Source: Parietaria judaica (lineage: Eukaryota; Streptophyta; Magnoliopsida; Rosales; Urticaceae). Taken from it: a stretch of DNA of 64,000 bases. The translations under genes and the position numbers were made by a program. Shown here piece after piece: positions 34,008-45,661 of this stretch. Every line of letters begins with the position of its first letter. The stretch's first letter is position 1. Under the pieces are notes generated by a model. That model made no database searches. It saw only the letters and a list, made by a program, of their open reading frames with translations, and was not told the origin of the DNA. The stretch covers positions 34,650,232 through 34,714,231 of the forward strand of contig OX940862.1 of assembly GCA_954871525.1 (NCBI GenBank), read 5' to 3'.

Positions 34008-35271
34008 AGGTTCAATGGGACAACCTAGCTATAAGACTTTAACGGATCACTGTGGGGGTTACACCCCAGTCCATTCCTATGATGAAAAACAGTGATATAT
34101 GTACGATTAAGGATAAACTATAAGCTTTTAATGATTCTTACACATTTGTATATGATAACCGAGCAGCGCATAGTTTGTTTTTAGTAAGATCACCTATTTT
34201 AGAGTGAAGTGGGCTCGCTTCAACAGAATTGTATAGGGCGCAAGTTCCGTAAACTCTCGCAGAACCATAGAGTGTTCATGACCATGAACGAACACAATAG
34301 TGAGAACTGAATCTGTCTAAGGAGATTTCCGTGTGAGGTATATTCTCACTTACACAAACGGTCGAACAGTTCAAAGACATCGCGTCTACTGATCACCAGT
34401 AAGGAAATATATTTTCACAAGGGAAGGTTCAAAGGGTTACACCTACCTATCATATGCAAGATTCGACTGCCGAACTCTGTTACCTGAGTCGGGTGTTGTC
34501 AGGAGTGATCTGTCAATTTTATTTATGTGGGGGATTGTTGAAAAATATTGCAGTTAAATTAAATTGAGATAACGTCGAGTCGGTCGAAATCTCGAACACT
34601 CGAGACGAACGCTCTATCCAGTTACCGAGATTGGTTCCGACGTTAACACGTTACGTAAAACGGTCATATTGATTATGTCCGTTATGAATATTGAATTCAA
34701 TTTATTACGTTTTGGTTTAATTACAATTTATGATAAACGCTTCAAAATTGATTATGATTCAATTCTTTGTCTCTCCCTGCGTCTATAAATTGACGGTGAT
34801 CTCGAACCCTTTCGACACACCACAATTGAAACCACTTTCCGATATCTCTCAGGAAACTATGAGTTTGCTTCCTGGTTTTTCACTCCGCAAACTCAAAATT
34901 TCATGTTTCCCATCGTTTTATGTCGCGAGTCTTTCGGTAACGGAGTTCAAGAAGTTTCAGTTCGTCGGTGAACTTCAAAGTGCTACGGAGTTCTCGGTTA
35001 TCCCGTTATATCCTGGGAAGCTAGTCTCCTAACGAACTTCAAGCACGTAGAGGAGGCGAATCAAGCTTTAAGGAGAGCGTCCAACGTGTCTCGGGAATCG
35101 CTAACCGTTTTGCTGTTTTACAGGATATCAAACAAGTTTCGGATCAAACCGACAAGCCGATGCACGTCGAGATCCAAGAATCTACACGATAAGTATTATG
35201 GAATTTATTCGCTACTGTTTTTACTATTATTCGTTTCTCATTGTCATCATACATAGAAAATATACCCAACA
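34008..35271 (+). mobile_element. 3' end of a Copia retrotransposon
   Basis: A polypurine tract (gtgggggat, about 34527-34535) directly precedes an LTR of 736 bases at 34536-35271 that starts TGTTG and ends CAACA, with a TATA box at 34783-34790. Upstream 34008-34535 is non-coding internal sequence, including a gtgggggttacacccc palindrome. The 5' LTR and all pol genes are missing. The left boundary is approximate. Confidence 0.7.
34783..34790 (+). promoter_or_regulatory. TATA box of Copia LTR
   Basis: ctataaat about 250 bases inside the LTR. Confidence 0.45.
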
Positions 35272-35309
35272 TTAATCCCTAAAAAAAATTAACAAAAGGG
35301 AATAAAATG

Positions 35310-36740
35310 ACCATTAATCCAATCAAACTCGCTGAGAAAAATAGAATCTGACAAAAAAAATTCTACAATTTAACAATTCCCGTGAAAACCCAAGAAATAA
35401 GAAACAAACCGACAAAGCAACAAACTTAAGCGCGATTGAAGAAGTCCTTTGAAGAAACAACAAAAGAAAAACCAATGTCCAAATTGAAATAAAACTCTTA
35501 GAAATAAGAATATCTTGGCCGAAATATGAAGAATTTTTATTTTGTTTTGCCAAAATCTATACGGCTGCAATAAAATTTAAACATATAATTCACGACTAAA
35601 TTGAAAGAAATATCCGGAAAATTGACGAACTTACTCTTGATTGAATAAATCCCCGCAAGAAATCAACGAAACACATCGGGCAAAATTGAGACGGTGAAAC
35701 AACAAACTCAAGCGTGATTGAAGAAATCCCCTGAGAAAACAACGAAAGGAAAAACAATGTCCAAATTGAAATAAAACTCTTGGAAATAAGAATATCTTGG
35801 CCGAAATATGATTATTTTTTATTTTTTGCCAAAATCTATAGGGCTGCATATAATATTTAAAGTATAAATGTATAATTCACGACTAAATTGAATGAAATAA
35901 CTAACCGACAAAGCAACGGACTTAAGCGCGATTGAAGAAATCCTCGGAAAAACAACAAAAGGGAAACCAATGTGCAAATTGAAATCAAACTCTTGGAAAT
36001 AAGAATATTTTGGCCGAAATATGAAGAATATTTTTTTTTTTGCAAAAATCTAGGGCTGCAATAAAATTCAAACATAATTCATGATTAAATTGAAAGAAAT
36101 ATCCGGCAAATTGACGAACTTACTCTTGATTGAATAAATCCCCACAAGAAATCAATGAAACTCATCGGGAAAAATTGAGACGACGCGACAAACTTAAGCG
36201 TGATTGAAGAAATCCCCTAGAAAAAGGAAAAGCAATGTCCAAATTGAAATCAAACTCTTATAAGATGCCGAAATATATTTTTATATATATTGCCAAAGTC
36301 TATAGGGCTGCATATAAAATTTAAAGTTTAAACATATGATTCATGAATAATTTGAATGAAATATCCGGAAAATTGACGAACTTACTCTTGATTGAATAAA
36401 CCCCCCAAAGAAATCAACGGAACTCATCGCGAAATATTGAGACGACAAAAGCGACAAACTTAAGAGTGATTGAAGAAACCCCCTGAAAAAACAACATAAG
36501 GAAAACCAATGTCCAAACTGAAATCAAACTCTTGAGAATGAGAATATCTTGGCCAGAATATGAAAAAAAAAAAATTAGCCAAAATTCATAGGGCTACATA
36601 TAAAAGTTAATAATATTATTCACGGCTAAACTGCGGCTACATATAAAAGTTAATAATATTATTCACGGCTAAACTGCATGCAATATCCGCCAAATTGACG
36701 AACTTACTCTTAATTGAATAAATCCCCCCGAGAAATCAAC
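35310..36740. repeat. Tandem array of ~210-290-base units
   Basis: The anchor aacttaagcg(c/t)gattgaagaa recurs at about 35421, 35710, 35920, 36190 and 36447, and ttgacgaacttactcttgattgaataaatcccc recurs between them. Units vary by internal indels. Each unit carries, on the minus strand, a similar short open frame (SKSFISIWTLVF-like), which reflects the repetition and not a gene. The array begins only about 40 bases after the Copia LTR end. Confidence 0.85.
36592..36676 (+). repeat. Perfect ~42-base tandem duplication
   Basis: Two adjacent copies of the segment containing acatataaaagttaataata and ttcacggctaaactg. Confidence 0.9.
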
Positions 36741-38680
36741 GAAAGGATAAAATGCCCACTAATCAATTAAAACCCGTCGGAAAAATGACAAAACTTACTC
36801 TTGAAAAAGGCCCATTAATTAGTGAGGAAACATGGACCAAATGCAAAAATATGGAGGAACACCTAGGGAAGCATATATGTGAGGGGGACTTTCTCCAATG
36901 TGGCTCGCTCCGATGGAGGTGTCTTGGGTTGATCGCCACCATGCGAGCGTAGCATCGCCAGAGATAGGGGAGGTTTGAGGAGAGAGACCGGAGTCGCGTG
37001 AAAAAAAAAATAAAAAAAATCCAAGGTGACGAAATGAGAAAGAAGCTCGCTTGGAAGAGAAATAGTTGAAGCGTCAACAATTTACTCAATCAATGGTATT
37101 AATGAACAATAATAGGATACGGTAAGGAATAGCTAAAAGCATTCATAAAAAACCATGTATTGATATTAAAAATAAAATGAGATATCACAATTAAATGAAA
37201 CATCAAAGACATCTTCACGAACCACTTAAGATATTGCAATTAAATCAATCATATTTTTTTATTGAAAAAAAAAAGGTTAAAATCTTAGAAATTGAAATCT
37301 TGATTCTTTAGCTTTGTGTTGTGTCATGTTTATCACTTGAGATTATTATTATTATAATAATGTTAAAATTTTAAGTAAATAGATATTTCAATACCTTCAT
37401 CATAATTTGCATGTCACACTAACAAAAATATATAATATAGTTATTTACGTTTTTTAAGAGTGGAGAAATTAAAGATAAAAAACGTTCAATTATATAGTTA
37501 TTTTTGTTTTTTAAGAGTACGGAAACTAAAGATAAAAACATTCAATTAGTGATTAAATATTCCCATTAAACTTATTACTCCCACTAATGAATTACATTTA
37601 ATTCCCACTAACAAATATGCATATTTTTTAAGAAAACAAAAAGATAAAATCTCAAAAAAGAGGATTTCACAATCTCTTAAATCTTATGAAGCCATGTAAT
37701 CTACTTGAGATTTTCCTTTTATATATATATAAATTCGATTTTGGTCAATAAAAATCAGAAGGAGAAAAAAGCAGTAAATACATATTAATAAATTTTAAAC
37801 ACGAATCATTTAAGAGGGGTATAACTGTCTAAAAATCAATTAATTACTGATTTAATTACTATTATATATTTGAGTTTTTTTTTTTTTAAATATTTGATAA
37901 AAATAGACATTTGACTGATTAACCTTTATTATATTGTACTACTTCGTTGTAGACTATTTATGTTACAATTTAAATTCTTTAATAGAAAATTATTTTCATA
38001 GTTCCTTACCAAAATAAACCTTGGATAAACAAGATCATCTTTCTATTTGTTGGATTGGAATCTTCGGATTTTTCTATGAAAGAGTTGTTGCATGCACAAT
38101 GTCATGTTATAGTACAATTTGATGACACAAATTCATATTTATTTTTACTGTATTTGTCAACATTTTTATTTATGATAATCTTTGTTTTTCTTTTTGAAGG
38201 AATGATAATCTTTGTTATTGAATACACTTTATCACTTTTTGCAAATGAAATATGGAAGTTTTAATTAGCTTTTTATATTTAACATTTTTTCTTTATCGAA
38301 TTTAGGCACTCTTTCTATTCTTACATAGACTACAACAAGATTATACTAATGTTCAGGGGCGGGGGCGGATTTTGTGAGAGCCGAGCGGCAAACAAAATTA
38401 TTAAGTCCAATATCTATATATATAACTGAAAAAGACTTTTAAGTTAATCTAGTTCTCTCTTTTGTTTGTAACATGAATTCAGATTTTTTTTTCTTTATAT
38501 AATTACAATACTCGTTTCTTTTTTTTTTCTTTGTGGTTTTCGAATGTCAATTTAGTTGATATTTGAGATTACTTTGCATTTTTACTTTAAAAAAAAAAAG
38601 AGAATAAGTTAATTTCTTTTGCATAATTCTTGGAGTTTGGTCCATTGATGATTAATTTACTTTCGGTGTACGATAGTTCA
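36741..38680. other. AT-rich intergenic DNA
   Basis: Frames at 36752-36952 (plus) and 36763-37089 (minus) lack recognisable domains. The remainder is strongly AT-rich with duplicated pieces around tatagttatttacgttttttaagagt and tatagttatttttgttttttaagagt (37436-37520). Confidence 0.4.
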
Positions 38681-38689
38681 TAAGGATTT

Positions 38690-39640
38690 GAATGTCGTTT
38701 TTTGCCGATAAATCGTTTACCGTTATCGACGGATTAATCATTTACCGATGGATTTATCGATAGAAAATCTATAAAATTTATTGTTTGTTGTTATCGAAAC
38801 TTATCCAACTTATCGATGAATTAATCGGTTATCGATAGATTTATCGATGGAAAACTTATAAAATATTTTCATACATAAAATACTAATTGTAGTTTTTTTG
38901 CAATAATTGAAAAACGTCAAATTACAAATCAAATTATGTCAGAATCACAGTTTCAAAATTATATACAATGTTTTGATATGAAGTTACATAATAAAGACGA
39001 ATAAATAGCTCAATTTAATCAATTTAAAAAGACATATACTTTTGCCGCAATAAGATTGCAATTCGGGAAAAGTCAAATTTAAAAAAATGTCAACCTCAAA
39101 TTTTATAAGTTATATACAATGCAATAAAATAATTTTACATCAAAAAATTCTACTAACTAGCTTACTTAACAATTTTCCAAAAAAAATATGAACTTTTGCC
39201 GCAGTAAGGTCAAAATTCAGAAAAAAATGTCAAATTACAAAAATAATTATGTCAAACTAACAATTTCCTAATTATATACAATGTTACAAAATGAAATTAC
39301 ATCAAAAAAATTTAAAATATATCTCAAATTCACTATTTTCTGAAAAGTGGTACTTTTATCGCAATTAGAAATAATTCTTATAAAGCCTAAAATATAACTA
39401 AATCAACAAAAAAAATTCACAAAAATCACACAAACCATCTTAATTCATCTATATTCAATTATATACCTAAACTACAACATTTGATTAGAACGTAAAATGT
39501 ACAATTAAACTAATACGACACTCAAGATCCACTAAAAAACCCTAAAAATATACATTTAAATTCCAAAATTAAAAGAAGTTGGAGCTTCTGTCGCAAAAAA
39601 ATAAAATTATACCAAGGTTGACTTATCGTTTTTCACCGAA
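38690..39640. mobile_element. Decayed hAT-like element related to the one at 13.1 kb
   Basis: The left part is dense in cgataaatcg, accgatgg and atcgatgg motifs like the subterminal regions of the element at 13121-13938. An end-like accaaggttgacttatcg lies at about 39611. No target-site duplication was found, and the interior is AT-rich. Confidence 0.35.
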
Positions 39641-40162
39641 AAGTAGCTTGCTTTTCGAGAAAATACACTTGATAAGTTTGAGAGATAAGTAGCTTGCTTT
39701 TCGAATCGAAGAATCGGAATAAGTATAAAACGACAACGATTAGAGGAGTAAGTTATCGAGAAATGGTTTTCAATCGCGAAATTCGAATCCTTGGTTCATA
39801 CTTCATAATCATAATAAGCATCTCACTTAATTTCAATTTATATAATCAATCGCGTGAATTAGTCAAATTTGACGATGACATCAGTCACTGATTGATTAGT
39901 AAACTTTAAATTAGAAAATCATGAAATTTAATTTCTTACGTATATCTCTATTTTTAAAATAATCTCTACCAATAGAGAGAACAAGGCCTCACAACAACAT
40001 ATTGATATACACGTAATCTAATTCCAACATGTTCACGATTCTCTTATAATAATAGTAAATCTAATCAATCAATTCAATACTTCTAATCTAATTATTTATT
40101 TTTCAATTTATCATCTCTTTAAAGTTTTAAGGTATCATTCTTGATGTTTAACACAAACAATT
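39641..40162. other. Upstream region of CYP82 copy C
   Basis: AT-rich with no clear TATA box. An out-of-frame ATG at 40144 lies 19 bases before the P450 start and opens a frame overlapping it. Confidence 0.35.
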
Positions 40163-42206
40163 ATGGATCTTCCGATCCAGTTGCTAGTAGTCGCTGGTCT
40201 GGTCGCTTTCACTTTCTCTCTCTACTTATGGAAGTCAACACCAAGCAGAGACAGAGTCAACGCGCCGCCGGAGCCACCGGGGGCACTGCCGATCATCGGC
40301 CACCTCCGCCAGATGAGCCCCACCAAGCCCATCTTCCGCACCTTGGCCGACATGGCCGCCACGCTCGGCCCCGTCTTCTCGCTGCGGCTCGGCTCCCCCC
40401 GCTACCTGGTCGTTAGCAGCCGCGACGCCGTCAGAGACTGCCTCTGCCGGAACGACGCCGTCTTCGCCTTCCGCCCGCCCTCCTCCCACGGCGTCTACCT
40501 CGGCTACAACTTCGCCGCCTTCGGCTTCGCGCCCTACGGGCCGTACTGGCGCGCCGTGAAGAAGCTCGTCGTGTCGGGGCTGCTCTCGCGCCGCCACGTG
40601 AGCGTGCCCGAGACGGAGGCGCTGGTCAGGGGCCTGTACGGCGGAGGCGGGGCTCGCGTTGTGGCGATGAGCGAGTCGATCGAGCATTTCACGCTGAACG
40701 TGATCACGGAGATGATCGCGGGGAAGAGGTATTTCGACGGCGCGGGCGGGGGCGGGGGCGAGGCCGAGAGGATCGGGAAGCTTATAAAGGAGTATATGCT
40801 GATATCTGGGAAGCTTATAGTTTCGGATATGATTCCAATTCCGAAGTGGATGGATGTGAATGGGAATCTGAAGGCCATGAAGAGGATTGGGAGAGAAGTT
40901 GATGAGCTGATTGAGAGCTGGATTGAAGAACATAAGAAGAGCAGGGATGTGTCCAGCGAGAAGCAGGACTTCATTGATGTGTCGTTGTCTGTCATCGCGG
41001 AAGGCTCGGAGCTCGGCTACGACCGTGACACCGTCATCAAGGGAACCGTATCGGTATGTCTCTGCTCTGTCCTTTATATTTTGATTTCGTAGTAGCGGAA
41101 TCAGAAATTACATAAAGGATTTTCTCAATCCCGAATCGATAATCTTGAGGGATATCCTCGAACTTTGATGTAGATAATATCCCGTAATTAGAAAAGAACG
41201 GATTCGATGTTACTAAAACTTGATGACTTATACCGCTCTGGTTTTTCGATGAGTATTCCTCGGTGTAGCTGCACGCGCTTGCGCTCCTCGAAATTCTAAC
41301 AAGTTAGGTGATGAAAAACCACCGTATGATTTCTCTTTGTGTTTCTTTGGGGCCAACTTTAATAAATTTCCAGAATTCCAATTAAAACTCTAATTTTTTC
41401 CTTAAAAAATGCTCTTAATCACTTATGTTTCTTTTAGTTGCTAACTTTTTCTTTACTCGGTAGTATCTCACAACAATGATATGAGCAAAGCAATATTTCA
41501 TATTTTCCATCAGAATCACACCTCTGTTCCTTATCAAAACCCTGATCTCATTCTAATTTCTTTCCATGTTTTTCTTGGGTGGTAGAATCTCATAATAGCA
41601 GGCTCGGACACAACAGCTCTGACCTTAACGTGGGCTTTGGCCTTACTACTGAACAACAAGCACGCACTGAAGCGCGCGCAAGAGGAGCTCGACCGGGTCG
41701 TGGGCCGGGAAAGATGGGTCGAAGACTCTGACATCAAAAACCTACCTTACCTCCAAGCCGTCGTGAAAGAGACCCTGCGCCTGTACCCGCCAGGCCCCTT
41801 GTCGGTCCCGCACCAGGCGAGCGAAGACTGCACGGTGTGTGGCTTCCACATTCCGAAGGGCACGCGCCTCTTCATCAACCTGTGGAGGCTGCACCGAGAT
41901 CCGGCTGTGTGGAACGAACCCGAATTGTTTGAGCCCGATAGGTTCCTCACGAGCCAAGCAGGTGTAGACGCTTCGGGCTCCCACTACGAGTTCATTCCGT
42001 TCGGGTCGGGTCGACGGTCGTGCCCGGGTATGGGGTTTGCGTTGCACGTGACACACCTCGTGCTTGCACGGATTCTACAGGGCTTTGATTTGGCTGCGCC
42101 GTCGGGCGGCACAGTGGACATGAGCGAGGGGTTCGGCATCACGCTTCCACGGGCGACCCCTCTAGAGGCTCTTGTAAGCCCTCGCTTGACGGATCAAATG
42201 TATCAA

Positions 42207-42209
<3 letters not shown>
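40163..42209 (+). CDS. Cytochrome P450, CYP82 family (copy C)
   Basis: Two exons, 40163-41053 and 41586-42209, are joined in phase 0, giving 504 residues. Seen: a membrane anchor (residues 4-23), the hinge PPEPPGALPIIGHLRQM, the C-helix WRAVKKLV, the I-helix AGSDTT at the start of exon 2, K-helix ETLR, a PDRF variant of PERF, and the heme loop PFGSGRRSCPG with Cys about 444. All are intact. The first ~620 bases of the coding sequence are very GC-rich (glycine/alanine/arginine codons ending in G or C) and then change abruptly to ordinary composition near 40790. The intron is 532 bases. It lies on the opposite strand from copies A and B, 15 kb from copy B, with LINE, LTR and tandem repeats between. 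It is clearly diverged from A and B, so probably not a very recent duplicate. Confidence 0.92.

Positions 42210-42273
<64 letters not shown>
42210..42273 (+). repeat. TA/GT microsatellite after the stop of CYP82 copy C
   Basis: A (TA)n run, then (GT)n, then (TA)n again, directly downstream of the stop codon, inside the expected 3' UTR. Confidence 0.95.
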
Positions 42274-43167
42274 GTACATATATTAGTGAGTGATTATCGT
42301 TAATGTGTGCACGCTAAACCCTTAATTTTACTATGCATCATTATTGTAGCTCTTTGTTTATAATAATATTAATATAAAAAATTAATACTATTATCTAGTA
42401 ATTGATTTAGTAATTAGTGAATAGATAAAGATAGTATTTTTACTTGACGCTGCAATAATTATAATATGAGATATTATCGGCAAAAGTACCAAAAAGGTAT
42501 CAAAAGTATGATTTACGTTCCTTTTTTTTTTTGCGGCAAAAATATATAATGTATAAGTGTCTTTTCATAAGTACCCAAATTCATTTGTTTCAGTGTATTC
42601 TGTTTTATACCAAGTGGCGTTTTTTAAGTGGTCCCGAGCCCTAATGACACGGGATACGGTGAAAAGAAGTCCCGACAAAGAGTCAAAAAATCTTGAAGTA
42701 CCGGCAAAAGTTAATTTCACTATAAGTAACAGAATAATTTAGATTTATATTCTGTACTTTATAGCTAGTTTTATTGTTCGAAGTTTCTCCAAATTTCATC
42801 CATTGAGAGGAGCAAAATTTGGGATACTAAGTGTTGATGATAAAGAAGTAGAAGTAACATTATTATTATTATTATTTTATCATTTTGATGGTAGTTAAGA
42901 TTATTTTTCTGTAATTGTCATTATTTATGCACTTCCAAAAAAACTATTGAAATTTAAAATCTTGATTACGCCACTGAGGAGAGGATTATATAACAGGAAA
43001 ACCAGAATTCATGAAATTTGTCGTTTCTTAAATAATGGATTCTTCGTGTCCTAAAAATCGTACAAATAAGACATCTACTATTAATATAGCGAGTGAAAAT
43101 TTTCTCCTCTGCTCGTAGTGTTCTTCAATTACATTTATTTATGGTAGTTGATTTATAACCAACACTA
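42274..43167. other. Intergenic DNA between CYP82 copy C and the methylesterase
   Basis: AT-rich, with a TTA-type microsatellite at about 42859-42880. The two genes converge on this region. No gene seen. Confidence 0.45.
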
Positions 43168-45181
43168 TTAAAGATTGGATTTTTTTACAACGAATTCGGA
43201 GGCGACCCGAAGCATGAGATGTACGAGTGCGTCCGGGGTTGAGAAAAACGGAGAGTGGTCGCTCTCCGTTGCGTAGACCCGGGAAGGTGGCCATTGTCTT
43301 ATCATAGTGTCTTGCTCTTCGTGACTCATCAACTGGTCGTTCAAAGTTCTTATAAACACACGTGGCACGCTCCCAGCGCCCGGGCCTTCCTTAAACCGGA
43401 CATCAACCAGTGCCCTCGCAGGTGATGGCCGTAGCAGCATTGATGCCAGCGTGTAGTCCTGAATATGCCACACGCGCAACACGCACAATTTTAGACATAC
43501 ATAAGCATAAGCGGGTGAATGTATCTTATGTAATTCGTACATTAATGTTTAATATGCAAATATACGTATCTGATTTATGAATTATACAAACCAAAATGGT
43601 AAACATAAAGTGCATTTCCTTAATTCTTTTTTAGTTTCCTCGAGACATTTTCAATTTTAGAAATTAATAATGCTGCATGCTAAAAACCTTAAATTCCAAA
43701 CTAATGTAAAGTTCTAAAAATTCAAATGTTTAACCACTAAATTTATGTTTTGACACAAAAAAAAAAAATCTTTAAATTCCCAAAACTAATATAGCCACAG
43801 GTTTCATATATACCACACAGGTAGCTAATAAAAATTTATCACTTTTTAACCACTTGAGCTGTGTTTTCTTTGACACACAATGTACCATATTTTGCTCTAG
43901 CTTTAATGTAATTGCATAGAAATTCAATTTGATACTACTCATATTGCATACGCCATACAGTACGGCAATTAATCACTAATTTTAATTCCCTACTTAGCAT
44001 TGATGTACACTAAGTAGTGTTATTATGTATATGATTTGGTAATTATTAACAATGACCTGAATAGGGCTCATATTGTAGAGAGCTGAGCGACGACACTCGG
44101 GCTTAATCATCACGCCTGTTGGAGGCTCGTCGGGTCCAAGGCCGTATATGAACTCGTACACGTCAAGCGATTTCTGATACATATTTCAAATTCAAACAAT
44201 AATTATAGATTTTAAAAAATATTTAAAATTAAAAAGCACCGTGGCTGGAGGATGCCTCCGGAGGCGTTTCTCGGGCCATACAGTAAGCATATATATGCAC
44301 TCAAAACAATTACCAAATTTGGAGAAGTGGTGTATCCATGCTTGGACATGTCAGCTGCTATATAAATGGCACAATGAATTTTGTGAGCAAACTTGTTAAT
44401 CACAGATGTAACGTTAAGACCGCCGAGGCTATGCCCCGCAACAATCACCTGCCATGAAATACTCAAAGATTTTGATGAGGCTCGTCTTTCAAAATAATAA
44501 TAACACCAAATATTTTTAAGTAATCCAAATGCATTCAATATTAATCTATAGACCAAATACATGTAAACGTTTTTCTTTCATCCCTTTTTCCGAACTTTTA
44601 TAAAACAATTTTTTTTTTTTGAATTTTTATTATTACTTTGCTCTTAATTAAATTTATATGAGTCCTCACTCATCACCGTACCTAAAGGATTAAATACTAT
44701 GCTCAAGAATGCTATGTTCGGTTCCACTAAAAATATCATTTTGTATCTTTTTTATTAACTATATATTTAATTAACATGTTTGTCATATAACACAACCGAC
44801 CAAAATAATCATCTTTAGCAGATCTACCTGAAATCTAGTGAATGCAACTACGACCAATGAAAATATATCTATATTATGTTAGAGATAATAATAGAGAAAT
44901 TGAAAAAGCATTGAGTAGTTTCAACTTTCAACATCTCAATTTACCTTTTGTTGAGGAGGCAGGGAGAACATGAAGGTGGTGAGAGGCTCATTGTAGTCAT
45001 CGAACTCGAAGACGGTGTTGAAGTCGGCGATGTCGATGCCGGAACACCGCAGATCTGGGCACGTGACCTTGTGTCCGGCGGCTTCGAGGAGCGTGCGGAT
45101 CTTGTACCAACACCACCCCCCATGCCCGGCGCCGTGGACTAGCACAAACCACAATTCTCCATCTCCGCTCTTACCCTTCAT
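43168..45181 (-). CDS. Methylesterase, MES17-like alpha/beta hydrolase
   Basis: Cytosolic serine esterase of the plant MES family, whose members hydrolyse methyl esters of auxin, jasmonate, salicylate or alkaloids. Four exons, 45181-44945, 44448-44314, 44173-44057 and 43458-43168, all phase 0, give 259 residues, the family's usual length. Seen: the oxyanion-hole motif LVHGAGHGGWCW (about 14-25), the nucleophile elbow VAGHSLGGL (Ser about 85), GLGPDEPPTG and IKPECRR, the acid residue in RTLNDQLM, and the catalytic His in SDHSPFFSTP. The triad is complete. The segments VPRVFIRTL, MIRQWPPS and SDHSPFFS resemble Arabidopsis MES17 (methyl-IAA esterase), so that is the nearest family I can suggest; the substrate is not proven. 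Convergent with CYP82 copy C, about 1 kb apart. Confidence 0.9.
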
Positions 45182-45410
45182 TTTATCCTTTTGTAATATG
45201 TATATATATATATGTGGGTATATATGAGTTTTTCAATGCAATATCTATAAGTCACTGAGATATTGCTGCAAAAATATCTATAAGTTATGTTAAGTTTAAG
45301 GGTAAACTCTGGTAAAAGTACCTAATGTTTTACAAAATCTGACTTACATACCCAATGGTTTATATTGCTAGCTAATGTACCTAAAGTTTATTCCATTAGC
45401 CATTTGGTTC
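45182..45410. other. Upstream region of the methylesterase gene
   Basis: A TA-rich tract at about 45197-45230 could supply a TATA box. Sequence from about 45297 (gggtaaactctggtaaaagtacc) resembles the end of the GGGTAA-type inverted-repeat elements seen elsewhere in the window. Confidence 0.35.
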
Positions 45411-45418
45411 GCTCCGTC

Positions 45419-45653
45419 CAGTGGCGGGACCACACTCAAGGGTGGGGTGGTTGAAAGTGAAACCACCCCCAAAAAAAAAAATTAGTGCTATTATGGTATA
45501 GTTTTATATAATTTAGTGTAAATACATATAAAATTTTACCTCAACCCACCCTAAAGTTTCTCTAAAATGTGTATATAACCCATTCAAGTGTAATTTTTGA
45601 TAAAAAAAATTAAATCTAACTCCCCCGAGATAAAATTCCTGGTTCCGCCACTG
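45419..45653. mobile_element. hAT-type MITE
   Basis: Terminal inverted repeats cagtggcgggacca and tggttccgccactg are flanked by a perfect 8-base target duplication gctccgtc (45411-45418 and 45654-45661). 235 bases long with a C/A-rich interior. Same family as the elements at 21082 and 61300. Inserted into an older repeat that runs to about 45970. Confidence 0.9.
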
Positions 45654-45661
45654 GCTCCGTC

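Noticed and set aside
35323..36075. Three similar minus-strand frames (SKSFISIWTLVF-like)
   Set aside because: They recur because the DNA is a tandem array; no start context, conserved length or known domain.
40235..40933. 232-codon minus-strand open frame
   Set aside because: Antisense shadow of the GC-rich first exon of CYP82 copy C.
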